A DNA stretch of 16,159 nucleotides from Monoraphidium neglectum (GCF_000611645.1 NW_014012726.1:3647-19805), one strand, 5' to 3'. Shown: positions 1-9,688, counted from the stretch's first letter. The notes: generated from the letters alone by a model not told the origin. Numbers and translations are program-made.

Positions 1-168
1 GCGAGGAGGGGGGGATTGGTGGTCACAGGTGCTGCAAAATCGGTATGACGGCATCGGGGCAGCCAGCCACCGGACTGGCCGATGTAGCCAGCAGTGCAGC
101 ACAGCGCGGTCTTCACACTCGAAGGTGTCAGGGCGGAGGTCATTGATGTGCAAAGAGGGTGAACTCAC

Positions 169-1575
169 AATGGCCAGGAGGGTGTTGAGGTCAAACGGCA
201 CATCGATGCCGAACCAGGTGGCGTTGCCGCCGTTCACGGCCTGGGAGCGAGGGGGGGGCAGCCCAGTGTGAGTGGTGAGAAGGGGTACCACAAGACAGGC
301 GGGCGCAAGTGCGCCGGAGTCGCGGCCGGCGGCAATTCACAAAGTCTGGGCGGGATGGTGCCGCCGCCCCGTGCGTGGCTGCGCAGATGGCTGGGTGGCC
401 GGCCACGACGCTGAGCAGGCGCTGTGTCTACCATCCCCCCCCCCCTCGCCTCACAGCCGCCCTGACAGCTTTCCAGCCATCTGCCGGGCTCCGACTGCCC
501 GCCTTCCACTGGAGCCGGCCTGCCCCACACGACAGCAGCACGACCCCACAGCCAGCAGCACCGCCACCGTCACCACCCCACCCGAGCCCCTCACCCAGAG
601 GGGGGCGTCGAACCAGTTGCCGAAGCCCAGCAGCTCAACAGCCAGGGCGCCGGCCACGCCGAGCATCGCCCAGCGGCCGTGGATCACCTCAGACTCGGTG
701 AAGCGGGCCAGAGAGGCGGGGTCCTTGGCCTGCGGGGGGCGGGGATCAAGGTGTGCACTCACGGTCAGGGAGGGTGGTTCACAAAGAGAGGTGACCACAC
801 AGTCCAAGACCCGCGCGTCAACTGAGTGCTCCGCAGCAGAGCTGCGTTTCTTGGATTGCAGGCTGGCTGGCTAGAAGCATGTATCTCGCTGCGGCTGAGG
901 GCTGCCGCGAGATCGCGATCTGCTAGATTAGTCACGGGATCACGCACCAGGCCGAGGGGGTCGAAGCCGAAGTTGCTGCGGGTGGGCAAGATGGCAGGGT
1001 GCGCGTGGGTGATTGATGTCTGTTAGATGTTACTTTGGAGTTCCGAAGTTCTCTGGGCGTGCGTTGCCAATGCATCAGTGGAGCGCCGCAGCTGCGTCCC
1101 CACCCCCTGGGAAGCTGCCGCTGCGAACAAAAAACGAGTCGCGCGCACTCGCGCGCCAATTGCTGCGCTCACCCGGGCAGGCTGTCGGGCAGCCACTCGG
1201 GGGCAGCGGAGCCGGGGAGCCAGTTGCCGGCGCGGGCCTAGGCGCAATACGCCCAGGGGTTGGGGATGGTAGGGGGTGTTGGCAAGGGATCAGGCATTGC
1301 GCCGCTGGGTGCCCTGGATCTGGTGGCTGTGCACGCCCATTGAAGATCCGCCCGCTCCACGGATGTACTAGCATTGTATTGGAGACGCAGGGCTGGCAAA
1401 CGGGCTCCTGAGCTCCGTTGCATGAGGCTTCACCCCGAGCCCGGACACGACCTCTGCTCCGGCACGCCCTGCCCCGCACCTGAGCGCGGACCACGCGGGC
1501 GCGAGACACGCGGGCCGAGACGCCGCGGGTCTGCTTGGCCACCTGGGTGGCGCGAGTCTGGCAAGCGAGGGCCAT
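169..1575 (-). CDS. LHCA1: Photosystem I chlorophyll a/b-binding antenna protein, LHCA1-like (3' end outside window)
   Basis: Light-harvesting protein that binds chlorophyll a/b and carotenoid in the thylakoid membrane and passes energy to photosystem I. Five exons read on the minus strand: 1575-1480, 1237-1173, 975-948, 729-595 and 240-169. All have GT-AG introns and phases that join without a break (32, 21 plus 2 bases, 28 nt, 45 and 24 codons). Exon 1 is a typical chloroplast transit peptide: starts [10 protein letters not shown], rich in Arg, Ala, Val and Ser, no acid. Exon 2 carries GNWLPGS and EWLPD, exon 3 NFGFDPLGL, and exon 4 the first membrane helix with the chlorophyll and salt-bridge motif [13 protein letters not shown]. 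Exon 5 carries [12 protein letters not shown] and ends ...LNTLLAI. The order and wording of these motifs fit green-algal Lhca1 better than Lhcb proteins. The donor at 168 opens a fifth intron that runs off the left edge, so helices 2 and 3 are missing here. The start is the ATG at 1575, the only one that gives a sensible transit peptide. LHC membership is secure; the Lhca1 subtype is a strong inference. Confidence 0.9.
435..445. repeat. 11-base C homopolymer in LHCA1 intron 4
   Basis: A run of 11 C on the plus strand, inside the 354-base intron between exons 4 and 5 of the LHCA1-like gene. It is noted mainly because such runs are prone to length error in sequencing; no coding phase depends on it. 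Confidence 0.8.
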
Positions 1576-2477
1576 CTCTGCTGTGTGTTGGGTGAGCTCG
1601 GCGTGTGCCGGAGGTGTAGATGGATGATGAGATGTGAGGGGTGTGGCGTTTGAAACAAGCTCCCACCAACCTTGAAGTAATCCAGGCCCCCTCGAGTTGG
1701 ATCTCCGCCCGCCTGGCTCCTGGGTTTCACCGACGACCAACTCGCCAGACCCCGGTAAGCGGCGTGTTCATAGCCTTTCAAAGCTTGTAAACTCAATGGG
1801 ACCAAGCGGGCTGTGGAGCGGCTTGGAACGTTGCGCGCATGCCCAGAGGGCTCGGTTGTGCTCACGCGCCCAGGCCGCCGTCCGGCCCAGCACAGCATCG
1901 CAATCAACACCAGCGCAAGCCCGACGCTTCCTCGCGTTGTCATACTGCCCTATGCTCGACTCTGTTTTGTATATTTTGCGGCGTCAGTCGCTGAACCAGC
2001 GGCGTTGATGCGCCCTTCCTTGGATATTTGCCAGCCGGCCACGGGCTTGCCCGCAGCCGCGCCGCTCGGTGAAGAGGCGCCCACGCGCCGCGGCCCCCTC
2101 GAATCTCTTCAGGAGATCTCATGCTCTCATGCCGGCTTACTCTCAGGTCAGTCAGGCGTGGCTTGCCCTATCGCACCGGCCAGCCCGCCCACCCCTGGCA
2201 GCTTATTCTGAGAAATCCCAAGCAGGCGGGTGAACACTACACTACGGCCCCTCCCCAGCATCCCTCTCCACACGCCGCTGGCCCACACTCGCCCCCTGCC
2301 CCTGCAGCAGCGACGCCGTCTGCCCCCCCTCCCAGACCCCAGCAGCCCAACACCGCCACGCTGCAAACGGTTACACCACAGGGGCGCCCCGGCCCGCGCA
2401 CCGTGCGCCGCCCCAGCCCCTGTAAAGCTCGCCGCTCTGCGCCGCCGCCCCCGCCGCTGACGAGCTGTCACCCCCGG
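1576..2477. other. Intergenic: LHCA1 upstream region and CWF19L1 3' flank
   Basis: About 900 bases between two minus-strand genes. The part next to 1575 should hold the 5' UTR and promoter of the LHCA1-like gene; I see no clear TATA box close to its ATG. A TATA-like stretch (minus-strand AAAATATACAAAA) lies near 1963-1980. About 20 bases downstream of it, on the minus strand, an ATG at 1943 opens 26 codons with a hydrophobic stretch, ending at a GTGAGC donor-like site after 1866. I could not find a convincing next exon. The part from about 2120 to 2477 is C-rich on the plus strand with proline/arginine low-complexity frames and looks non-coding. Confidence 0.5.
2371..2375 (-). terminator. Candidate UGUAA polyadenylation signal of the CWF19L1-like gene
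   Basis: TGTAA on the minus strand, about 100 bases past the stop codon at 2478-2480. UGUAA is the established polyadenylation signal of green algae, and the distance is suitable. A five-base match can be chance, so this is supported by position more than by sequence. Confidence 0.5.
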
Positions 2478-2837
2478 TCACCCCTGCCCCGCCGCGACGG
2501 CCATAATGTCAAACGGCTTGTACTTCGCCTTGAACCGCTCCGCCTCCGCCTCCTCCTCCGCCGCGCTGCCCTTGCTGCACTGCCGCCAGTCCGCGCGGTC
2601 CGGCGCGCCCGCCAGTCCGGCGAGGATTTGGCGCCCGAGGTGCATAGGGAAGCGCTCCCCCCGCCGGATGGGGCGGATGACGGCGCCGCCATCAGGCAGC
2701 AGGCCGAGGAAGTACTCGCCGCCGCCAGACAGCCGCTGCAGCGCCGCGCTGCGGTGTGTGTGTGTGCGACATGTGTGTGTGTGTGTGTGTGTGTGTGTCT
2801 GTGTGTGTGTGTGTGTTGTCAGAGAGTGTATGTGCGT

Positions 2838-2888
<51 letters not shown>

Positions 2889-5800
2889 CGTGCGTGTCAG
2901 AGAGTGTGTGTGTGGAGGGCTGAGGCTCGGTGGCGCGCTGAGCAGACGTTCGAGTCCGCCTCACTCGCACGCGGCGCGGTCAACGATTGGGCACGCTGCG
3001 CCTGGGACGAGCGCGGGGTCGCAGAGCGCGCGCAGCTGCCGCCGCCTTGGCCCCTTGGTGGCCGATCAGGCCCGGCCGCCTTCACAGCTCGCGTGCACCA
3101 CGCGCTGACTGTCGATGCAGCCTCCACCCACGCACCCGCGCACACCCACACCCACACCTACATATACACACACACACACGCACACACACACACACACTCA
3201 CACATGCACTCACACACACATCAACGCCACCACCCAACTCCACCCCGCCCAACTCACGTGTCCAGCTGCCCGCCCTTCGCCGGCACGTGCGCCACCTCGA
3301 ACCCCGCCTCCGCCGCCTGCCTCTCAAAAGCCTCCCGCGCGCCCGCCGCCGCCTCGGGGCTCACGCCCACCACGTTCACGTGGCAGTGGTTGCCCCCCTT
3401 GCCCCTCAGCGCCAGGTGGCGCTCAAAACCGACCAGCCGCTTCCCGTCCGCCGCAAACGCGGCCCGCAGGGAGGACAGGTACCGCGCCACTTCGTCGGCG
3501 CCGGCCGGCGGCAGCGACAGCATCGACGGGTAGTGCTCTATCGGGACGACGAGGACGTGATCCGGCGTGATCTGGCCCTTGTCCAAGGCTACGTACGTCT
3601 CGTCGCCGACGCTGGCGACGAGGGAGACGTCGACGGACTCGGAAGACAGGCAGAACCAGCAGCCGTCGACGGGCTGGGCGGGGGGCGCGGCGTGCTGCTG
3701 CGCGCGGGTGCTGCTGCCTGCGTTGGCGAGGCCAGGGCGTCGAGCAGGGAAGCAGGCAGTGTTTTAATTCCGGGGGCTTGAATGAATTTTCCTTATTCAC
3801 ATGAGGCCGTGCTGACGGTGCGAACCCGCGAGGGCGTCCCCTGAAGGCTCGGGAGACCCCAGCGCCGCCGATCGCATCACGTAAGAACGCACGCCTCCGC
3901 TTGGCAGGCAGCATCGGCAGCACAGGCAGCGCCCGCTTCAGCAGCCCCCCACATCCCCCTTCCCAGCCCATCTGCCCCACAACAAAGGAAGGCAGCAGCC
4001 CCCCTCCCTCCGCCTTGCAACCAGCCGCCACGCGGCCGCGCGCACCCTGCACCGCGGGCGCCACCCCGAGCGGCCGCCCCAGCAGCTCCCCGCCGTCCAG
4101 CTGCAGCGCGCGCGCCACCGCCTCGCCGCAGTCAAACTGGACGTGCGCCCAGCTCTTGGGGCGGCCTTGGTCGTCAACGCCGCGGCGCACGTCCACCACC
4201 TGGCGGGCGGAGGGTGGGGTGTGGTGCGGGGTAGTTGTCGGGCGAAGCTGGTTGTCATGTGAGTGTGGATTATATTGGTGGATCAGCTGCTGCTTTGCTG
4301 CCTCAACGAAAACGGAGGTATGCTTTGATGTGATGGCGGGGCTGGACAGAACGCGGTCGCTCTGCGGGGCAGGGGCGCCTGACTGACCGGCGCGCCTCCG
4401 CCCGGGGCTAAAGGGGTTCGGCGGGCGCCGTGGCCGCGGCGGCTACCCTGCCGCGAGGCAGCGCCCTGCAGTCCCACAGGGAGCAGACCGCAACCGGACT
4501 GCGCCGCGCAACCCGCCCGCACAGCGCGCTGGCCCCCTCCTGCTGGCCCTTCATCCCCGTGCGCGGCGCCGGCGCGAATGCAGCTCCCTGCGGGGGCTCT
4601 CCACGCGCGTACGCGGCCCACCTTGCCGGCTTTCAGGAAGAACCCCTCCACGTCCGCCATCGTGGCAGAAAACGGGATGTTCTTGACGTACACCGTCGCC
4701 GCGTTGTCCTTTGTCACGCCCGCGTTGCCCCAGGCCGTCGCCGGCGCGGCCGGCGGCTGCCCTGGTTGCCCCTGCTGCTGCTTGTCGCCGCGGGGCCGCT
4801 TATTTGTGGCGGCCCAACGGTAGCTCTGCCCGAGGTCGTCCTGCGGGGCGCGGAAGTCGGGGGGCCAGGACGGAGCCGGAGGCAGTGAGTACTCGAGCAA
4901 AAGGGGCTTTGTAGGGTTTCCAACCCCCACATCGTTCCGCGCTTCAGTGATTGTGGTGCTGCGATTCGGCTGCTGATGGCTGCGATCAGACAGCCAGGCC
5001 CCTCCACTGCCAATGCAGGGACGGCCGTGGGCGACACAACATTGGCCTGGTCTGCCATAAATGTAGGAAGCTCTCGGCGCCAACAGGGGGACTGAGCGGC
5101 GAAGTGAAGCAGGCACACGCTCCCCCACCCCCGGCCCACACGCCTCCCCCCTCTCACCGCCGGCGCCTCCGCCGGACGCTTGCCGCCGGGCTTTTCCGAG
5201 AACGGGCAGCCCGTCGCGCCCTCGGGCACCGCAGACAGCTGCTCCGGCGTCTGCCGCGCCGCGGGCACCAGCGCGAGCGCGTGCAGGAACTTCTGCTTGC
5301 CCGCGTTGCCGACGTGCGCGAGACCCACGAACCGCGTGGCCCGCGGGCCGGCCCCGAGGTCGGGGTTTGTGTAAGGCGGGCGCGCATAGAACACGCCCTG
5401 CCCGCCGGCGACGTGGTAGCGGGGCCGCGCGAGGGCGGCCAGCTCCGCAGATGCAGACGAGCAGGCCGCGGGCTGCATGCCTGCGGGAGTCGGGGGCGGC
5501 CGTGGTTCGTGGGCGGCGCTTGGGGGGGCTGCGGGCAGGGTCAGCGGTTTGTCAAGACGCCCCCAACAGCACAGGTATGTCCCCTCAGCCCGTTCCCCGA
5601 TCGCCGCGCAGGCCCGTCAGCATGCTACCAGCGGACGCAGCGCTGCGACCTGCCTGCCCCCCGCAAGCAGCTGGTGCACTCTTGTGGGGGGGGGCAGCGC
5701 GAGGGGCTCTGCCCACCAGCAACAGCGGCCTGGTCTGGCGGCAGCCCGGCCAGCAGCCCCTCGGGCCACTCGCAGGTCAGCAGCAGATCCACGTCCCCCG

Positions 5801-6822
5801 CGAGATCCCTGAGGTCCCGCTTGACCGCCCCCAGATCTTCCGGCGTGTAGTGGGGGCACGACGCGCCGCCAGGCGGCGCCGCCGCGGCGGCGGCGCCGTC
5901 GGCGCCGGGCGCGGCGGGGGGCGGGCGGCGGCCGTCAAGGAAGGCAATGTTGAGGCCGCCCTGCTCGACCTGCGGGGGTCGACGGCGCGGCGGCGGCGGT
6001 GCAGCGGCTGCTGGTCGAGTGTTCCCTCGTCTCCCTCACGTCGGCCTGGCCGCTGCCCACACCTGCTGACCCCTGGCCGCACTGAAACCCGCCCCCGCTC
6101 CCGCGCAGCTGTTGAGCCTGTTCAGGCAAAGGGCGTCCCCCCGCGCGGCCCCTCGCCGCGGCCGCACCCACCACGCCGGCGCGACCGAGGTACTTGATGC
6201 CGCACGCGTCCCCGGCCGCCCGCGCCGCCTGCATGCCCGCGCCGCTGCCCTGGCCTGCGGCGTGCGGGGCGCACGAGCGGCAAGCGGGCGAGCGAGCGCA
6301 GCGGTTGCTGTTGCGGCGGCGCAGCCGCATGCCGTGTCCAATCGATGGCGAGCCAGCCGCCAAGTTGCATGTTGGGTTCAACGTGTCGCCTCTGGGGGCG
6401 TGGCAGCTCGGGCCACGCTGAAGCGCCGTGCCTCTTTCATCGGCGGCGGAGCGCCGTGCTGGTGGGGTACCCACCGTACGCGCCGATAAAGTACGTGGGT
6501 ATAGGAGGCTTGGTCTCTCCTGACAGGTATGGCTGCATGTCTGCTGGCGGCTGGGCGTCAGGCTCGTCGCCTGCAATGATGCGCGGCGCGAGGAGCTTGG
6601 CCGGCTGCGATTTGCAGCGCAGCATGCAGTGGAACCCATCACCATTGGCCATTGCCCCGTGAGGCGCTTCCGCCCCTTACCTCCCGGAGTAAAGAAGCCT
6701 CCGACGCATATTAACATGTCGAAAGGCCCACTTTTGCTGTTGACGGCCACCACCCGCTTCATGAGCGCCGACAGCGAACCGCCCACGTCGCCAGCAAGCA
6801 ATATTTTCACTGGCTTTTCCAT
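2478..6822 (-). CDS. CWF19L1: CWF19-like protein 1 (Drn1/CwfJ family) with an internal RRM
   Basis: Homologue of CWF19L1/yeast Drn1, a nuclear protein linked to late spliceosomes and lariat debranching. Nine minus-strand exons with consistent phases: 6822-6681, 6570-6475, 6254-6172, 5969-5717, 5480-5158, 4840-4622, 4199-4046, 3717-3258 and 2748-2478 (stop TGA), giving about 666 residues. Residues 5-270 are the phosphoesterase-like CWF19 domain ([99 protein letters not shown]). Residues 347-420 are an RRM: RNP2 VYVKNI and RNP1-like KSWAHVQF. Residues 440-576 are the HIT-like CwfJ domain ([25 protein letters not shown], and NHCHVNV with His534 and His536). Residues 577-666 are the second CwfJ domain ([33 protein letters not shown]). 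The protein is longer than human CWF19L1 (about 540), mostly because of the RRM and linker. In-frame upstream ATGs at 6831 and 6891 are alternatives; 6822 starts nearest the conserved region. The RRM spans an intron. Confidence 0.93.
2755..2914. repeat. (TG)n microsatellite with interruptions, in CWF19L1 intron 8
   Basis: About 160 bases of TG dinucleotide repeat on the plus strand, with CGTG variants and two copies of TGTCAGAGAGTGT about 78 bases apart (near 2817 and 2896), which suggests a duplicated block. In the minus-strand transcript this is a CA tract that ends six bases before the last exon (2748), where a pyrimidine tract would be expected. Frames through it give CVCVCV or HTHTHT strings and are not genes. 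Confidence 0.95.
3131..3220. repeat. (CA)n microsatellite in the same CWF19L1 intron, complementary to the (TG)n array
   Basis: About 90 bases of mostly CA repeat on the plus strand with CCCACA variants at one end. In the minus-strand transcript this is a UG tract beginning about 37 bases after the 5' splice site of the 509-base intron 2749-3257. It is complementary to the CA tract at the other end of that intron. Confidence 0.95.
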
Positions 6823-6831
6823 TGAAACCAT

Positions 6832-8202
6832 AAGCAGCCCCGGCTGGGTGGCGCAACAGATCACTGCAGTGACATGCGATCGATGGCTCATTTACTGTGT
6901 ACTGTGTGTTCACTTGGCAATGTAGGACATGATGGGTGCGCCTCAGGTGTTTCTCGATTCCATGTCAGGATATGAACACGCGGTTGTGCAGCAGCATGCA
7001 AGTTGTCAATGAGTCAATGCGTGCCTCCGCTGCCCGTGCCCAGCCTGTGCAGCAGGCCCCCGGCAACGAGACCCATGTCCGTCGGCGTGCAATTTTGGTT
7101 GCTTACACTAAGCTGGACTGCCGCGAAACCTATGTATGCATCCCAAGAGTGTCCGTGCGTGCTGTGTGCTGCGCTGCTCCGCACAAAACTCCCCACTTGA
7201 TACCCCCCCAATAAAACAGAAGTTGACTTATTCCCGCCGACAGGAGACAGGTGGGCGAAATACATGACAACGGCCAGGAAAACAAGAAGGTCCCCATCAT
7301 CGCGTCTGCGGACATCGACGCCAGGTCCTGGTTCTGATGCATGACGTGCTGCGACAGTGCAGCAAGCGAGATCTACAGAGACTCTCCATCTGTATGCTTT
7401 TTACACATGACCACAAAGGATAGTCAAGCTCCCAGTCCACACTTGTAGTGGTGGCGCAGATCAACGGCACTTGCATGGTGTGCCCCATTGTGCAGGGCGC
7501 CAGCCTTGAGAACGGGTAAGGTTGATCTCAGTTAAAGTCATGATGTGAATTGATCACAATTGCCACCAGGGTAGATATAGCTCTGCAGCAGCTGCCTTGA
7601 CGGACTCGTGCCTTGCGGCCTGGCTCAAGTGCACCTCAGTCTCAAGTGCTGACCCACACCTGCATGCAGCGAATGCCTGGAGTTTTGCTGTTATGTGGTC
7701 TCGCACAATCTTGTCGGCTGCTGGCATACCTGGAAGCCCTGTACATATCCACAGCATGCTGGCAGCAGGCAAGAACTACGGGCGAGCTGCGTCATGGTGG
7801 CGGTCAACACGTTGACTCCGGATCGACTGCCAGCGCCCCTCAAGGCCCAAGAGCAGTATTTCCACAGTGTGTAGGGTCGGATACATGCGTCTTCTTTCCA
7901 TCCGTGACAGCAACATCCACCCCACCCGCCTGCACCATGCGCGACGCGCTGCTTCGCACCATGTGCTGGTAGCTGTTCATATTTCATACCAGGCGCGCCT
8001 GGACAGATCGCGACTCCCGCGCTACTGTATTCAGTTGCTTTCAAGGCCGATCACCACCATTTGCATCCGCAGACTGGACTTTATCATCACGAACCGCGGG
8101 GCAGCACACACCGACAACACTCAGCGGCAGACCAGCCCCACAGCAGGGCGCGCCCGCCCTTGGGCGTGCTGGGTCATCGGCTTATTATAGCACATAGGAT
8201 CG
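6832..8202. other. Intergenic between divergent genes; short coding-like patches, no gene model
   Basis: About 1.4 kb between the minus-strand CWF19L1-like start and the plus-strand membrane protein gene. Its base composition is less GC-rich than the flanking exons. Three patches look mildly coding. One is 7460-7515 plus, an open stretch (reads INGTCMVCPIVQGASLEN) framed by GCAG and GTAAG. One is 7251-7334 plus, 28 codons after an AG and before a TGA. One is 7554-7772 minus, an uninterrupted 72-codon frame. They do not join into one model on either strand. They could be an unresolved small gene, a decayed copy, or chance. No RNA gene or transposon ends were seen here. Confidence 0.5.
8183..8190 (+). 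promoter_or_regulatory. TATA-like box just upstream of the membrane protein gene
   Basis: TATTATAG lies 13 bases before the first ATG (8203) and 37 before the second in-frame ATG (8227). If it is a working TATA box, transcription would start at about 8210-8220, past the first ATG, and translation would begin at 8227. That shorter start also gives the cleaner signal peptide. The motif match alone is weak. Confidence 0.35.
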
Positions 8203-9688
8203 ATGCAGCGGCGAGGCCACGCAGGCATGCGGGCCCTAGTTCTCGCCCTGGTCGCTGCTGCAGTGGTTCTTTCGCTGGCGGGGTCTGTGGCAGCCGCGAA
8301 GGACACCTCAGAGTATGGCGGCTATGATTCTTACTATGATGACAAGTCTTCGGTGAAGGACGACGAGTTCGGGTGAGTTGCGAGCTTGTTTTGTTGTCGA
8401 GGGCGGGTGTTCGGTGTGTCCTACTGTGTGCTGATGAGGCTGATTTAGTTGATGGAAAGCTCTTTTCCTGCCAACGGATCAACAACAGCCGGAAGCAGCT
8501 CGGCGCGACCAGCAGGCGCTGCGTGTGCACGCGCCGCTGCTCACTGCGCGCTGCGCCCTTGTGCTGCAGTTGGCAGCAGGCGGTCGTCACTGCAGCGGGC
8601 ATTTGAAAGCGTTGCGAGCAAAATGCCGCAGGAACACTACAAGCAAGCGGGCCGCTCGCTTAGTCCTGCGCCCTGCAGCGGAATAGGGGGGCGGCGGTTG
8701 GCGGCCACCAGCCAGCAGCAGGGGCCGAGAGCCGGCCTGCTGACCGCGCGCGCGCCCCCGCGTCCTGGCCGCCTGGCGCGCCCGCAGGTACTATGGCAAT
8801 GATGACGCCTCGTATTATGATGAATACGGTCATTACGCCGACGACGCATTCGGCTACGACGATTATTACGACGATATCGACAAGCCCAAGGCCCCCCAGC
8901 CCAAGGCCGCCAACGGCACCGCAGCGGCGCCCGCGCCCGCGCCGGCCCCCGCGCGCCCGCCGCTGCAGGACTGCGTGCTGCAGGGCGGCAAGCCGAAGCT
9001 GTCCAACGGCACGGCGCCGTGCGCGATCTCGATCAAGGGGGTGAACGCAAAGGCCGACCTCCTTCGGGGCGGCATCGACGGTGTGTACAAGCTCTCGACC
9101 TGCTACCAGGGGCGCGCGATGTACGTCCGGGAAAAGAGCCCGAAGGGCGAGGACCGCGTGCTGTGGTACAACCCCCAGTTCGGCGACTGGGACATATCCA
9201 ACGGCACCAAGCCCGATGAGAACGACATCCTCATGTACGGCGGCGACATGGAGCACGCGGTCGTGCCGCTGTTCGTCACCGGGTGGCACCTCGGGGCCGA
9301 TTTGAATTCCGACCCGAGCGGCATGGGGGACGAGGAGTACTTCCCGGTCGAGGCGAAGGTGGCGTGCGCGGACGGCAAAGTGTACGAGGAGCCCGAGCAC
9401 AACGCGGCGCTCGAGAAGGCGGGGCCGATCTTGACGGACGAGGAGATAGAGGCGAAGTACCGCCTCGTGTACGAGAAGTACGGGCGGCGGCCGGAGCCCA
9501 ACCCGACGGTTAATCTGTCGTTCATAGTGCTGCTCGTGCTGATCGGGCTCACCACCATCCTGGCCATCCCCTACCTGCTTGTATACCAGCGGGACGCCAA
9601 GGGCAAGGGCTACCAGCCGGTCGCAACTACCAGCTTCGCCCAGATCATCCAGCAGAGCAAAAAGAAGCAGAGCGGGCACATCAACTAG
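8203..9688 (+). CDS. Predicted type I membrane protein with Tyr/Asp-rich segment, unknown function
   Basis: Not a family I can name. Two exons, 8203-8372 and 8788-9688 (stop TAG); the GT-AG intron splits a glycine codon and gives 356 residues (348 from the ATG at 8227). Residues 9-32 form a signal peptide (MRALVLALVAAA...GSVAAA). Residues 37-88 are very rich in Tyr and Asp (such as YGGYDSYYDD and YDDYYDDID) and span the splice junction. Residues 89-117 are a Pro/Ala linker. Residues 118-299 form a compact extracytoplasmic domain (GVYKLSTCYQGRAMYVRE, RVLWYNPQFGDWDISNG, MYGGDMEHAVVPLFVTGWHL). NGT glycosylation sites lie at 99, 130 and 195. Residues 300-322 are one membrane helix, followed by a 34-residue basic tail ending QQSKKKQSGHIN. 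The protein therefore probably enters the secretory pathway with its N-terminal part outside the cytoplasm. Codon use in exon 2 is strongly GC-biased, as in the other genes. The model is secure; the function is unknown. Confidence 0.88.

Noticed and set aside
1368..1943. A 191-codon minus-strand frame beginning with a hydrophobic stretch
   Set aside because: Only the first 26 codons look sensible. The rest crosses the LHCA1 5' region and exon 1 in another frame and is a shadow.
2755..3220. CRISPR-like or telomere-like repeat array
   Set aside because: The repeats are simple dinucleotide arrays without spacers and lie inside a eukaryotic intron.
2121..3533. A 470-codon open frame on the plus strand
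   Set aside because: It runs through the TG and CA microsatellites and antisense to the last two exons of the CWF19L1-like gene. The protein is CVCVCV, HTHTHT and Pro/Arg low complexity.
8660..9679. A 339-codon open frame on the minus strand
   Set aside because: It is the antisense shadow of the membrane protein's second exon, caused by GC-rich third positions. The plus strand has the signal peptide, glycosylation sites and membrane helix.
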